Shown piece by piece: positions 1-8,961 of a stretch of DNA of 64,000 bases. The notes under the pieces were generated by a model. That model ran no database searches and was not told where the DNA came from. It saw nothing but the letters and a program-made list of their open reading frames with translations. Each line of letters starts with the position of its first letter. Within the stretch, counting starts at the first letter, position 1. A program made the translations under genes and the position numbers. Source of the stretch: Methylobacterium amylolyticum (GTDB taxonomy: Bacteria; Pseudomonadota; Alphaproteobacteria; Rhizobiales; Beijerinckiaceae); assembly GCF_030700245.1 (NCBI RefSeq), contig NZ_JAUYZI010000035.1:1-64000 (forward strand), read 5' to 3'.

Positions 1-55
1 CGCGGCGGGGATGTCGGCGCGTGTTATTTGCGGCGGGGGGGCGGGGCGGTGAACC

Positions 56-89
56 GGCGCCGCGCCCTCCCCCGGGAGGGCGCGGCGCC
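56..89. terminator. Perfect GC-rich hairpin downstream of the carbamoyltransferase gene
   Basis: A 16-bp perfect inverted repeat (56-71 with 74-89) with a 2-base centre lies directly after the stop of the minus-strand gene ending at 92. Neither side has a T tract, so it is not a textbook intrinsic terminator. It may act as a transcript 3' end or stabiliser. Confidence 0.45.
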
Positions 90-91
90 TC

Positions 92-1849
92 TCATTTCAC
101 GACGATCCAGTCCTCGACCACCAGGGCGTCGAGGCCGGTGGTGTAGAACATCAGGATCGCGTCCTCCGCCCCGTGGAGGATCGGTTTGCCCATCACGTTG
201 AAGCTGGTGTTGAGCAGGATCGGCACGCCGGTGAGGTCGCGGAAGGCGGCGATGAGCGCCGCGTAGGCCGGGTTGCGCGCCGCCGTGACGCTCTGGAGCC
301 GCCCGGTGCCGTCGGCGTGGACCACGGCCGGCACCCTGTCGCGGACGGCCTCGCGCCAGACCAGGGTCCGCTCCATGTAGGGGCTGTCGGCGTAGTCCTC
401 GAACCAGTCCGGCCCGGCCTCGGCGAGGATCGAGGGCGCGAAGGGCCGGAAGCCCTCGCGGTACTTCACCTTGGCGTTGAGCGCGTCCTTGGCGCCGGCC
501 GGCCGGGGATCGGCGAGGATCGAGCGGGCCCCGAGCGCCCGCGGCCCGAACTCCGCCCGCCCCTGCACCCAGCCGACGAGGCCGCCCGCGGCCAGGATCC
601 GCGCCGCCTCCCGGGTCACGGCATCGTGCCCGAGTTTTTTCGCCCGCGGCTCCTGCTCGGCCAGCCGCTCCATCGGCGCCGTCGAGACGCGCGAGCCGAG
701 ATAGGGGGTGAGCGGGCGCGCCGCGGGCGGCGGTCCGGCCCAGTCCGGGTTGTCCTCGGCGAAGGCGAGCCACGCCGCGCCGACCGCGTTGCCGTCGTCG
801 GCCGGCGCCGAGGGCACGTGCAGCCGCGCGAAGCCGGAGCGGCCGAGCACCCGGCCATTGTACGAGGAGTTGAGCCCGCAGCCGCCGCACAGCACGAGGT
901 TCTCCCCCGGCGCCAGCGCGTAGGCCTCCGCCACGAGCACGTCCATCAACTCACAGAAAAAGTCCTGGCCGCAGCGGGCGAGGTCGGGCCAGCCGGTATC
1001 AAGAGCGTCCGACGGCCGCCGCGCCAGGATCGCGGCGGCGGTGCTGCGGACCGTCGCCGCGTCGGCGAAGCGCAGGCGGCCGCGCTCCACCGTGCAGAGG
1101 CGTCCGAGCAGCGCCGACAGTTCCGGGTCGCGGCGGCCGTAGGGGGCGAGCCCCATGATCTTCCACTCCTCGCCCTTCACCTGATCGAAGCCGGCGAGGT
1201 CGGTGATCAGCCCGTAGAGGAAGCCGAGCGAGCCGCGCCCGCGGTGGCGGCGCACCTCCGCGATCCGGCCCGCGCGCATCCGGTAGACGGCCGCCGCGCC
1301 GGTCTCGCCCATGCCGTCGACGACGAGGGCGGTCGCCGCGTCGAACGGGCTGCCCCACAGGCCGTAGGCGGCGTGGCAGAGATGGTGCGGGTAGCGCCGC
1401 TGCCCGGCGACCGTCGCCCGCGGCGCGGCCCCGGTCAGGCGCGCCTCCTGGTTGAGGGCGAGCAGCGTCCCGTGGCCGGCCCGCTCCTGGGCGAGGTGCA
1501 GGTCGGCGATGAACACCCGCTCGGCCTGCTCGGGCACGAACGAGGCGTTGAGCGCGGTCGAGTGGCGGCCGAGCGCGGCGAGGTCGAAGGCCCCCGCCCC
1601 CGCCTGCCCGCGCAGGAAGTCCGAGAATTGCGGCCCCCAGGTCGAGGCGACGACGATCTCCGAGCCGTGCGGGACGTATTCCCTCAGGAGCGAGGCCATC
1701 CGCACCGGCGGGTCCGGCTCGCAGTTCGGCGCGCGCTTGTATTGCAGGATCCGCTCGGCGGCCTCGGCGAAGAGCAGCGTCCCGTCCGGCCCGACCAGGG
1801 CCAGGGCCGGGTCGTGGAACGTGGTGGCGAGGCCGAGATAGAAGCGCAT
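92..1849 (-). CDS. NodU/CmcH-family carbamoyltransferase
   Basis: The predicted 585-aa protein belongs to the carbamoyltransferase family, which moves a carbamoyl group from carbamoyl phosphate to a hydroxyl on a small molecule or glycan. The N-terminus (MRFYLGLATTFHDPALAL) is the ASKHA-type half. A PHHLCHAAYG segment near residue 145 carries the metal-binding histidines. The C-terminal carbamoyltransferase domain shows GRAEFGPRALGARSI and LNAKVKYREGFRPFAPSI. An upstream reading-frame extension overlaps nhaA and is ignored; the ATG at 1849 gives the family N-terminus. It starts 8 bases after nhaA ends, so the two are probably cotranscribed. The acceptor substrate cannot be inferred: no glycan or antibiotic genes are nearby. 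Confidence 0.88.
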   Translation of the reverse strand: MRFYLGLATTFHDPALALVGPDGTLLFAEAAERILQYKRAPNCEPDPPVRMASLLREYVPHGSEIVVASTWGPQFSDFLRGQAGAGAFDLAALGRHSTALNASFVPEQAERVFIADLHLAQERAGHGTLLALNQEARLTGAAPRATVAGQRRYPHHLCHAAYGLWGSPFDAATALVVDGMGETGAAAVYRMRAGRIAEVRRHRGRGSLGFLYGLITDLAGFDQVKGEEWKIMGLAPYGRRDPELSALLGRLCTVERGRLRFADAATVRSTAAAILARRPSDALDTGWPDLARCGQDFFCELMDVLVAEAYALAPGENLVLCGGCGLNSSYNGRVLGRSGFARLHVPSAPADDGNAVGAAWLAFAEDNPDWAGPPPAARPLTPYLGSRVSTAPMERLAEQEPRAKKLGHDAVTREAARILAAGGLVGWVQGRAEFGPRALGARSILADPRPAGAKDALNAKVKYREGFRPFAPSILAEAGPDWFEDYADSPYMERTLVWREAVRDRVPAVVHADGTGRLQSVTAARNPAYAALIAAFRDLTGVPILLNTSFNVMGKPILHGAEDAILMFYTTGLDALVVEDWIVVK

Positions 1850-1857
1850 CGTGCGGG

Positions 1858-3081
1858 TTAGCCGGCGCCGGACCGCCCGGCAACGGCGCGCCGGGGCGCC
1901 AGGATCAGCACGAGCGCGCCGACGAGCCCGGACAGGAGCGAGCCGGCGAGCACCCCGAGCTTCACCGCCGCCTCGTTGCCCGGGCTCGGGAAGGCGAGGC
2001 CGCCGATGAACAGGCTCATGGTGAAGCCGATGCCGCACAGCACCGCCACCCCGTAGACCTGCCCCCAGCCGGCGCCGGCGGGCCGCTTCGCGACCCCTAG
2101 GGCGACGGCGAGCCGCAGGCTGGCGAACACGCCGACCTGCTTGCCCACGAACAGGCCGGCGGCGATCCCGAGCGTCACCGGGTGGAGCAGCGCCTCCGGG
2201 CCGAGCCCGGTCAGCGTCACCCCCGCGTTGGCGAAGCCGAACACCGGCACGACGCCGTAGGCGATCCACGGCGTCAGCGCGTGCTCCAGCCGGTGCAGCG
2301 GCGAACGCACGTCCTCCGGTCGGCCGGGGCTCGGGCGGATCGGGATCGTGAGCGCCAGCGCCACCCCGGCCACCGTGGCGTGGACCCCGGAGCGCAGCAC
2401 CGCGACCCACAGCACCAGCCCGAGGGCGAGGTAGGGCGACAGCCGCGTCACCCCGGCCCGGTTGAGGCCCCAGAGGGTGGCGAGCACCAGCGCCGCGAGT
2501 CCGAGCATCCCCGGATCGAGGCCGCCGGAGTAGAACAGGGCGATGATCACCACCGCGCCGAGATCGTCGACGATCGCCACCGCGCTCAGGAAGATCTTCA
2601 GCGACACCGGCGCGCGGGCACCGAGCAGCGCCAGAACGCCGAGGGCGAAGGCGATGTCGGTGGCCGCCGGGATCGCCCAGCCCCGCAGGGTGTCGCCGCC
2701 GAGGTTGAAGGCGGCGTAGACCAGCGCCGGCACGACCATGCCGCCGAGCGCCGCGAGCCCCGGCAGCACCCGGTCCGGCCACGTGCGCAGGCGGCCGTCG
2801 AGGGCCTCGCGCTTGATCTCCAGCCCGACGAGCAGGAAGAACCCGGCCATCAGGCCGTCGTTGATCCAGTGCTCCAGGCTGAGCGGGCCGAGCTTGGCGT
2901 GCAGCGCCGCCGCATAGGCCCCCGCGAGCGGCGAGTTGGCGACCGCCAGCGCCAGGGCGGCGGCTGCCATCAGCACCAGCCCGCCCCCCGCCTCGCCGGT
3001 CAGGGCGGTGCGGATGGCCGAGAGCGGCCGGGGACGCGGGTTGCCGGAGCGGGGACGGTGCGGCGGGGGCGGCGATGACAT
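1858..3081 (-). CDS. nhaA: Na+/H+ antiporter NhaA
   Basis: This inner-membrane protein (407 aa from the ATG at 3081) exchanges cytoplasmic Na+ for external H+ and serves pH and salt homeostasis. The family signature is clear: about 11-12 hydrophobic segments, LEHWINDGLMAGFFLLVGLEIKRE near the N-terminus, PAATDIAFALGVLALLG, and the ion-binding aspartate pair in AIVDDLGAVVIIA. A longer start at 3117 adds twelve Pro/Ala-rich residues and is less likely. It precedes the carbamoyltransferase gene by 8 bases and is divergent from the toxin-antitoxin pair. Confidence 0.95.
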   Translation of the reverse strand: MSSPPPPHRPRSGNPRPRPLSAIRTALTGEAGGGLVLMAAAALALAVANSPLAGAYAAALHAKLGPLSLEHWINDGLMAGFFLLVGLEIKREALDGRLRTWPDRVLPGLAALGGMVVPALVYAAFNLGGDTLRGWAIPAATDIAFALGVLALLGARAPVSLKIFLSAVAIVDDLGAVVIIALFYSGGLDPGMLGLAALVLATLWGLNRAGVTRLSPYLALGLVLWVAVLRSGVHATVAGVALALTIPIRPSPGRPEDVRSPLHRLEHALTPWIAYGVVPVFGFANAGVTLTGLGPEALLHPVTLGIAAGLFVGKQVGVFASLRLAVALGVAKRPAGAGWGQVYGVAVLCGIGFTMSLFIGGLAFPSPGNEAAVKLGVLAGSLLSGLVGALVLILAPRRAVAGRSGAG

Positions 3082-3200
3082 CGGGCTCGCCTTGCCGGGT
3101 GGCGCGGGCGGGGGCAAGCCTTGTCGCTCGTACCGTCCTGCGGCTGGTCGCCTGCCACGAGGCGCGCTAACCTGCGCGCGCTGATGGCAAGGAGATCGGG

Positions 3201-3512
3201 GTGACAGCGTCGAAGCCTGCGATCCGACCTGACGACGCGGAGCGCGCGGCCTCCGCGCGGGTTCACGCCACGATTCTGGAGGAAGCGCGCCGCGCCGGGC
3301 TTCTCGATGAGGCCGTGACGGAGCAGGTGAGCTTCAGCGCGCCGCCCGCCCTGGTCGAGGCTGCCAAGCGCGAGGCCGGGATCGAGTCGACCCGCGAACT
3401 CGGTGTCCTCGCCCTGGCGATGCTCGCGCGGCCCGATCCGGTCGCCGCGTTCCTGCGCCGGACGGACGGGCGGCTCGGAGCCGACCACGACCTCGACACC
3501 GGCTCGCGTTGA
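3201..3512 (+). CDS. Putative antitoxin of a PIN-toxin pair
   Basis: The 103-aa protein has no confidently recognised fold. It is short and charged, its GTG start follows a strong AAGGAG ribosome-binding site at 3189-3194, and its stop overlaps the PIN-domain gene by four bases (TTGA). That arrangement is typical of type II antitoxins placed before VapC-like toxins. The middle (VSFSAPPALVEAAKREAG) would suit a small DNA-binding or toxin-binding segment. The antitoxin role is inferred from gene order and size. Confidence 0.6.
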   Translation: MTASKPAIRPDDAERAASARVHATILEEARRAGLLDEAVTEQVSFSAPPALVEAAKREAGIESTRELGVLALAMLARPDPVAAFLRRTDGRLGADHDLDTGSR

Positions 3513-4069
3513 GCGCGGATCTCCGCGCCGCGCTTCGGCGGCGCAAACCGGAGCGACGGACCGCGCGGCTGACGCGGCGCCCGATCCCAGATTGGACGGC
3601 CTTGGACGGGGGTGCCCCCACGGCCCTGGTTCTCGACACCGCGGTCTACATCCACGGGGCGGCCGGCCGCCTTCCGTCCGGCCTGCGCGACCTCCTCGAA
3701 CGATCGCTGCTGTTCCACTGCGCGGTGGCGCTCACCGAGTTGTCCGTCGGCGTCGCCGCGGCCGATCCTCGGAGTCCGCACTGGACGGCGCTGCGCGACC
3801 ACTACACCGAGCTTTTCGCTCAGATCCCGGAGACGCGGCTGCTGACGCCCGATCCGCAGACCTTCATCGAGGCCGGGCTGGTCGCCGGAGCGCTGGCCCG
3901 CCTCCAGGGCTACCAGCCCCATCAGCGCGCCGCCTGCCTCAACGACGCGCTGATCCACCTGACCGCCGCGAAGGCGGGCCTGCCGGTGCTGACGGCGAAC
4001 GGCGGGGACTTCGACCTGATCCAGCAACTCGCGCCGGAGGGCCGCTTCATCGCCTATCGACCGGACTGA
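3509..4069 (+). CDS. PIN-domain protein, VapC-like toxin
   Basis: The 186-aa protein has a PIN nuclease fold. The first acidic residue is in LVLDTAVYIHGA (about residue 42), a second is in LTELSVG, and the last acidic pair is in LNDALIHLTAAKAGLPVLTANGGDFDLI. PIN toxins are Mg2+-dependent RNases that cleave tRNA or rRNA when the antitoxin is lost. The TTG start at 3509 overlaps the antitoxin stop, implying translational coupling. It is longer than typical VapC (about 130 aa) because of a roughly 35-residue basic N-terminal extension. The RNA target is unknown. Confidence 0.72.
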   Translation: MSADLRAALRRRKPERRTARLTRRPIPDWTALDGGAPTALVLDTAVYIHGAAGRLPSGLRDLLERSLLFHCAVALTELSVGVAAADPRSPHWTALRDHYTELFAQIPETRLLTPDPQTFIEAGLVAGALARLQGYQPHQRAACLNDALIHLTAAKAGLPVLTANGGDFDLIQQLAPEGRFIAYRPD

Positions 4070-4084
4070 CCGACCGCACCGCCC

Positions 4085-4726
4085 TCACCCCGTCCGTCCC
4101 AGCGCCGCCCGGATCAGCGCCAGCCCGTCCGGGCTCGACCACTCCGCCGGCCCCTTCATCACGCCGATGGTGCAGCCCGTGGCGTCGATCAGCATCGTCG
4201 TCGGCAGGCCGGCCGAGCCGGTATCGCGCTGGATCGCCGGCAGCACCCGGCCGCCGGGATCGGCGTAGAAGGCGAGATTCGCGATGCCGGCCTGGCGCAG
4301 CCACTCCGCCGGCTTGTCGAGGTTGCGCGTGTCGACGTTGATCGCGACCACGGCGAAGTCCGGGCCGCCGAGCGCCGCCTGGAGCCGGTCGAGGGCCGGC
4401 ATCTCCGCCTTGCAGGGGGCGCACCACGTCGCCCAGAGGTTCACCAGCAGGAGCCGGCCCTTCAGGTCGGCAAGCCCGGTCTCCGCCCCGTCCGGCCCCT
4501 TGAAGCGCACGTCGGGCGCGGGCCGCGGGGCGGGGGGCGCCTGCATCGCCGCGACCTGACCCCGGGCGGCCGCCTCGACTCGGGCGAGCCCCGGGGCGGA
4601 GGCGCCGCAGGGCACGGGCCCCGTGTTGCCGCCCACGAGACCGCTCCCGTATAGGGCGAGCCCGGCGAGCGCGGCGAGGCCCGCGCCGGCGACGAGCGTG
4701 GTGACGAGCGTCCTGCGAGCGGGCAT
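4085..4726 (-). CDS. TlpA-like membrane-anchored thiol:disulfide oxidoreductase
   Basis: The 213-aa protein starts with a basic N-terminus and one hydrophobic helix (signal anchor, residues about 6-30). A periplasmic thioredoxin fold follows, with the redox motif WATWCAPCKAEMPAL. TlpA-type proteins reduce cysteines in cytochrome c or oxidase assembly. The cis-Pro loop is GLPTTMLID and one extra cysteine follows it. The ATG at 4726 was chosen because it gives a proper signal anchor. It is divergent from argH, a neighbour seen for tlpA in several alphaproteobacteria. Confidence 0.85.
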   Translation of the reverse strand: MPARRTLVTTLVAGAGLAALAGLALYGSGLVGGNTGPVPCGASAPGLARVEAAARGQVAAMQAPPAPRPAPDVRFKGPDGAETGLADLKGRLLLVNLWATWCAPCKAEMPALDRLQAALGGPDFAVVAINVDTRNLDKPAEWLRQAGIANLAFYADPGGRVLPAIQRDTGSAGLPTTMLIDATGCTIGVMKGPAEWSSPDGLALIRAALGRTG

Positions 4727-4768
4727 CAGGCTTGCCTGGCGGGGATTGCGGGGCGGGGAGCGGGCGAC

Positions 4769-6157
4769 ATGAGCAACCGGATGTGGGGCGGGCGCTTCGC
4801 GAGCGGCCCCGCCGAGATCATGGAGGAGATCAACGCCTCCATCGGCTTCGACAAGCGGCTGGCCCCCCAGGACATCCGCGGCTCGCTGGCGCATGTCGCG
4901 ATGCTGGGGGCGGCCGGCATCCTGCCGGCGGAGGATGTGGCCGCGATCGAAGCCGGGCTCAAGTCCGTGCAGGGCGAGATCGAGGCGGGGACCTTCGTGT
5001 TCCGGCGCGAGCTCGAGGACATCCACATGTCGGTGGAGAGCCGGCTCACCGAGATCGTCGGGCCGGCGGCGGGGCGGCTGCACACCGCGCGCTCGCGCAA
5101 CGACCAAGTCGCCACCGACATGAAGCTGTGGGTGCGCGACACCCTCGACGCGCTCGACGGGCAGGCCGCCGCCCTCCAGCGGGCGCTGGCCGAGACGGCG
5201 CTGGCGCAGGCCGGCACGGTGATGCCGGGCTTCACCCACCTGCAATCGGCCCAGCCCGTGACCTTCGGCCACCACTGCCTCGCCTACGTGGAGATGCTGG
5301 CGCGCGACCGCGGCCGGTTCCGCGACGCGCGGGCGCGGCTCAACGAGTGCCCGCTCGGCGCGGCGGCGCTCGCGGGCACCGGCTTCCCGATCGACCGCCA
5401 CGCCACCGCGGCGGCGCTGGGCTTCGACCGGCCGACCGCGAACTCCCTGGACTCGGTCGCCGACCGCGACTTCGCGCTGGAGGCGCTCTCGGCCGCCTCG
5501 ATCTGCGCGGTGCACCTTTCGCGCTTCGCCGAGGAATTGGTGGTCTGGACCTCGGCCCAGTTCAACTTCGTGCGGCTGTCGGACGGGTTCACCACCGGCT
5601 CGTCGATCATGCCGCAGAAGCGCAATCCCGACGCGGCCGAGCTGGTGCGCGCCAAGGCCGGGCGGATCGTCGGCGCGCTGACCGGCCTGCTCATCGTGAT
5701 GAAGGGGCTGCCGCTCGCCTACTCGAAGGATATGCAGGAGGACAAGGAGGGCACCTTCGACGCCCTCCAGGCCCTGTCGCTCTGCCTCGCCGCGATGACC
5801 GGCATGGTGCGCGACTTGGAGCCGAACGCCGAGGTGTTGGCCCGCGCTGCCGGCTCGGGATTCAGCACGGCGACCGACCTCGCCGACTGGCTGGTGCGCG
5901 AGCTCGGCCTGCCCTTCCGGCAGGCCCACCACGTCACCGGCCGCCTCGTCGGCGCGGCCGCCGCCCGGGGCGTCGGGCTGGAGGATCTCACGCTCGCCGA
6001 GATGCAGGAGGCCGAGCCGCGGATCACGGAGGCGGTCTACGCCGTGCTCGGGGTCGAGAACTCGGTCGCGAGCCGCACCAGCTACGGCGGCACCGCCCCC
6101 GACAACGTCCGCGCGCAGGCGAAAGGGTGGCTCGACCGGCTCGGGGATGCCGGCTGA
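4769..6157 (+). CDS. argH: Argininosuccinate lyase
   Basis: The 462-aa cytoplasmic enzyme splits argininosuccinate into arginine and fumarate, the last step of arginine synthesis. The fumarase/aspartase signature GSSIMPQKRNPD is present around residue 277, with the N-terminal MWGGRF, HTARSRNDQVATD and TVMPGFTHLQ. Length matches the family. No lptM or lysA gene follows in the usual place; a short hypothetical gene is there instead. Confidence 0.97.
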   Translation: MSNRMWGGRFASGPAEIMEEINASIGFDKRLAPQDIRGSLAHVAMLGAAGILPAEDVAAIEAGLKSVQGEIEAGTFVFRRELEDIHMSVESRLTEIVGPAAGRLHTARSRNDQVATDMKLWVRDTLDALDGQAAALQRALAETALAQAGTVMPGFTHLQSAQPVTFGHHCLAYVEMLARDRGRFRDARARLNECPLGAAALAGTGFPIDRHATAAALGFDRPTANSLDSVADRDFALEALSAASICAVHLSRFAEELVVWTSAQFNFVRLSDGFTTGSSIMPQKRNPDAAELVRAKAGRIVGALTGLLIVMKGLPLAYSKDMQEDKEGTFDALQALSLCLAAMTGMVRDLEPNAEVLARAAGSGFSTATDLADWLVRELGLPFRQAHHVTGRLVGAAAARGVGLEDLTLAEMQEAEPRITEAVYAVLGVENSVASRTSYGGTAPDNVRAQAKGWLDRLGDAG

Positions 6158-6276
6158 GGGGCTGTGGATGCGTGTGGATATGATGCGGCGCAACCTGGGG
6201 GCGGCACGCGCGTTCACCGCTCAGCTAAGTTCGCCGCGTTAGTCGGACCCGCCTGATCCGGAGAGACCGCCACGCC

Positions 6277-6546
6277 ATGCCGATCGAGAGTTGGACGACC
6301 CAGGAGGAGACTCCCGATCTGGCGGCCCACGCCACGGCGATGATCGACGCCGCCCTCGTGGGCAAGCCGCTGGCGCGCGACGCCTACTGGGCGGCGGTGC
6401 GCAAGGGCTACAACACCCCCTACAACGACCCGCCGCGCAAGCGCCCGGCGGCTCCCGCGCCGGAGCCGGTGCTGGAGATCGCCCTCGGCGCCGAGCCGCT
6501 GCCGGTGATCGTCGCGGCCGTGGCGGCCGAGGCTCGGGCGGCCTGA
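6277..6546 (+). CDS. Small hypothetical protein
   Basis: Not recognised. The 89-aa product has an acidic, Ala-rich N-terminal half with a basic, Pro-rich patch (PPRKRPAAPAPEP) and no signal peptide or membrane segment. A purine-rich GGAGAG lies about 12 bases before the ATG. Its composition suits translation, and the opposite-strand frames look like shadows. Confidence 0.55.
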   Translation: MPIESWTTQEETPDLAAHATAMIDAALVGKPLARDAYWAAVRKGYNTPYNDPPRKRPAAPAPEPVLEIALGAEPLPVIVAAVAAEARAA

Positions 6547-6685
6547 GCGGAGCGCGCGCATCGCGCGGTCTGCTGCGGATCGCGCGTCCACCGGCGGCTC
6601 GGGGTCGCCATCTTGCCGACGTTTTACGCGGGCTTCACAGTTCCCGTGTTCCGGCGCGTCCCCTCGGCCGCGCCGCTACCAGGAA

Positions 6686-7423
6686 GTGATGATGGTCCGC
6701 GTTCGCCGCCTGCTCCCGGCCGGAGCCCTCGCCCTGCTCGCCGCCGGCCCCGCCGCGGGTCTCTCGGTCGGCGCCTCGGGCGGCCTCCTGGCCGGCGCGC
6801 TCGGCGGCGCGGCCCTGTCGACGACCGCGGCGCTGGCCCAGGACGCCGGGGCCGAGGCGCCCGCGGAGGGTTCCGGCCGCCGGTCCCGGCGCCGCGAGCG
6901 GTCGCGCAAGACGGAGCACAAGGCGGCGACGCCGCCGGGCATGCAGCAGGCCGCGCCGGTGGCGATCTTCGGCGACTGGAACGTGTTCGTGAACGGCGAG
7001 GGCCGCAACCGGATCTGCTACGCCATCGCCCAGCCGACCGCCCGCACGCCCAAGACCCTGAAGCGCGACACCGCCTACCTGTTCGTGACCGTGCGCAAGG
7101 GCGAGAACGTCCAGAACGAGGTGGCGGTGATGCTGGGCTTCCCCTCGAAGCCCGCCGCCGCGCAGGTCAAGCCGGGCTCGGCCGCCGCCCCCACAGACCC
7201 GAGCCTCAATCTCGGATCCGCCCGCTACGGCCTCGTGGTCAAGGACGGCAATGCGTGGTTGCAGAACCAGGCGGAGGAGACGCGCGTGGTCTCCGAGATG
7301 AGCGGCCGCAACCCGAAGCTGATCATCAAGACCACCTCGATGCGCGGCAACCCGACCGCCGACGAGTACGCGCTCGCCGGCTTCGCGGAGGCGATGAAGC
7401 GCACCCGCGAGGAGTGCAGGTAG
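6686..7423 (+). CDS. Secreted protein, IalB (invasion-associated locus B)-like
   Basis: The 245-aa product starts with basic residues and a long hydrophobic stretch ending in ALAQ, a probable Sec signal. A low-complexity RRSRRRERSRK linker follows, then a globular domain beginning GDWNVF. The GDW opening, a cysteine in RICYA and a second cysteine near the C-terminus match IalB-type periplasmic proteins common in Hyphomicrobiales, whose biochemical role is poorly defined. An ATG at 6692 is an alternative start. It is convergent with the next gene. Confidence 0.65.
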   Translation: MMMVRVRRLLPAGALALLAAGPAAGLSVGASGGLLAGALGGAALSTTAALAQDAGAEAPAEGSGRRSRRRERSRKTEHKAATPPGMQQAAPVAIFGDWNVFVNGEGRNRICYAIAQPTARTPKTLKRDTAYLFVTVRKGENVQNEVAVMLGFPSKPAAAQVKPGSAAAPTDPSLNLGSARYGLVVKDGNAWLQNQAEETRVVSEMSGRNPKLIIKTTSMRGNPTADEYALAGFAEAMKRTREECR

Positions 7424-7433
7424 CGGCCGATGC

Positions 7434-7733
7434 TCAGACTGCGAGCGCCCGCAGGCTCCGGCGGGCGTCGGGGCTGATACGCGCCCGGACCCGCTCGCGG
7501 GCGGCGCGGGCCGCCTGCTCGGCGCTGCGGAACACGGCGCCGTCGAGACCGTCGAAATCGCGGCTCGACGAGAAGAACCGCACGCCGCGCCCCTCGGGCA
7601 CGGCGATGCCGGCGGTGACCTCGCCGATCTCGATCACCCGCGCCGGCGCGGCTTGCGGCTCGGAGCGGTCGCGATCGAGGGTGGGGACGGCGTCGGGGCG
7701 GTCCGCGGGCATGGTGGCGTGAAGGCTGTACAT
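7434..7733 (-). CDS. Small hypothetical protein
   Basis: The 99-aa protein is not recognised. It has a charged N-terminal third, a compact middle (VIEIGEVTAGIAVPEGRGVRFF) and an Arg/Ala-rich helical tail. The start at 7733 was preferred over a longer upstream extension because that extension has shadow-like composition. About 390 bases without a clear gene lie upstream. Confidence 0.5.
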   Translation of the reverse strand: MYSLHATMPADRPDAVPTLDRDRSEPQAAPARVIEIGEVTAGIAVPEGRGVRFFSSSRDFDGLDGAVFRSAEQAARAARERVRARISPDARRSLRALAV

Positions 7734-8121
7734 CGGATGTCGGGCTCCGTCGGCCGGCAGCAAGAGCCGTGCCTGAAGGCGGTGACGCGCGGGTGACGGT
7801 TTCGTCCGGGACGATGCGGTCAGCGTCGACAGTGGCGCGGTGCGCGGGGAGCCGGGATTCGATGCGGGAGACGAGCGAAGGTCTTCAACAGGTCCTCCAG
7901 ACTGAAGGACTACGAGGCACGAGCGCCGTCGCAGTGCTTTAGCATTTGATGACGCGGTGCAAGCTACGGATTTCAAATCACCGCGGCTGAAGGCAACAAC
8001 CGCCCTCAACGGATATCAAGATGGCGGCTCGAACGCCGGCCGTCAACGGAATCGGTTTCCGAATTCTTCGCGCAGCTTGGCAGAACGACGCCGCCGAAAC
8101 GCACTTCGGGAGGCCGATGCG
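7734..8121. other. Intergenic stretch without a clear gene
   Basis: The 388 bases are less GC-rich than their surroundings. A small dyad around 7870-7905 has CTTCA/TGAAG arms enclosing a CCTCC loop, but no T tract follows it. No tRNA, promoter consensus or coding frame was identified. The region presumably contains the promoter of the 99-aa gene. Confidence 0.4.
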
Positions 8122-8808
8122 TCAGGCGCCCGAGATCACCGCGGCGAGGTCGGTGAAATCGGAGAAGATCCGGGCCGCGCCGGCCCGCAGCAGGTCGGCG
8201 CCTGCCGGATCGTGGCCCCAGTGGCCGCCGCCGGTGAAGCCCGCCACCCGCATTCCCGCCGCCCGCGCCGCCGTCACGCCCGGCACGCTGTCCTCGATGA
8301 CGAGACACGCCGCCGGCGCCGCGCCCATCCGCTCGGCGGCGAACAGGAACAGGTCGGGATGCGGCTTGCCGCGCGGCACCTGCACCGAGGAGAAGACGTT
8401 GCCGGAGAACAGCGGCAGCAGGCCGGTGAGGGTCAGGGAGTGGCGCAGCCGCACCGGATCGCTGCTCGACGCCACGCAGATCGGCAGGCCGAGCGCCGGG
8501 ATCGCCGCGGCGGCGCCGCGCATCGCCCGCAGCTCGGCGTCGAAGATCCGCAGCGTCTCGGCCTTCACCGCCTCGACGAAGCCCGGGGGCGCCGCGATCC
8601 CGTAATCGGCGGCGATGTGGGCCATGATCGAGGGCATGGACGTGCCGGCGAAGCGGGCGCGCACCGTCTCCTGGTCGATCGGCACGCCGATGCGGTTGAG
8701 GCCCGCGGTGAGGCAGGCGAGGCTCAGCGGCTCGCTGTCCACGAGGACGCCGTCGCAGTCGAAGATCACGAGCGCCGGCGGCACGGTCGGCTCTGTCTGC
8801 ACGCTCAC
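8122..8808 (-). CDS. HAD-superfamily phosphatase (beta-phosphoglucomutase/phosphatase subgroup)
   Basis: The roughly 228-aa hydrolase has the HAD motif I FDCDGVLVDSEP near the N-terminus, motif II in CVASSSDP, the motif III lysine in PRGKPHPDLF and motif IV in VIEDSVPGV. This layout is typical of Gph/CbbY/YfbT-type phosphatases that act on small phosphorylated metabolites or as phosphomutases. The GTG at 8808 is the most likely start; no strong ribosome-binding site decides it and an ATG at 8877 is possible. Substrate unknown. Confidence 0.82.
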   Translation of the reverse strand: MSVQTEPTVPPALVIFDCDGVLVDSEPLSLACLTAGLNRIGVPIDQETVRARFAGTSMPSIMAHIAADYGIAAPPGFVEAVKAETLRIFDAELRAMRGAAAAIPALGLPICVASSSDPVRLRHSLTLTGLLPLFSGNVFSSVQVPRGKPHPDLFLFAAERMGAAPAACLVIEDSVPGVTAARAAGMRVAGFTGGGHWGHDPAGADLLRAGAARIFSDFTDLAAVISGA

Positions 8809-8961
8809 GTCGGTGGGGTCCTGCCGACGGCCTGCCGCCGCCCGGGCGGCTGTGGCACGCGCCCGGCGGCGCGGCAACCGCTTGCGCCCTGCCCTCCGGC
8901 CCCGTAGGCCGTTGCCGCGCCCCGACGGCGCGGCTCGAAGATCTGCCTCGAAGACCCCGCG

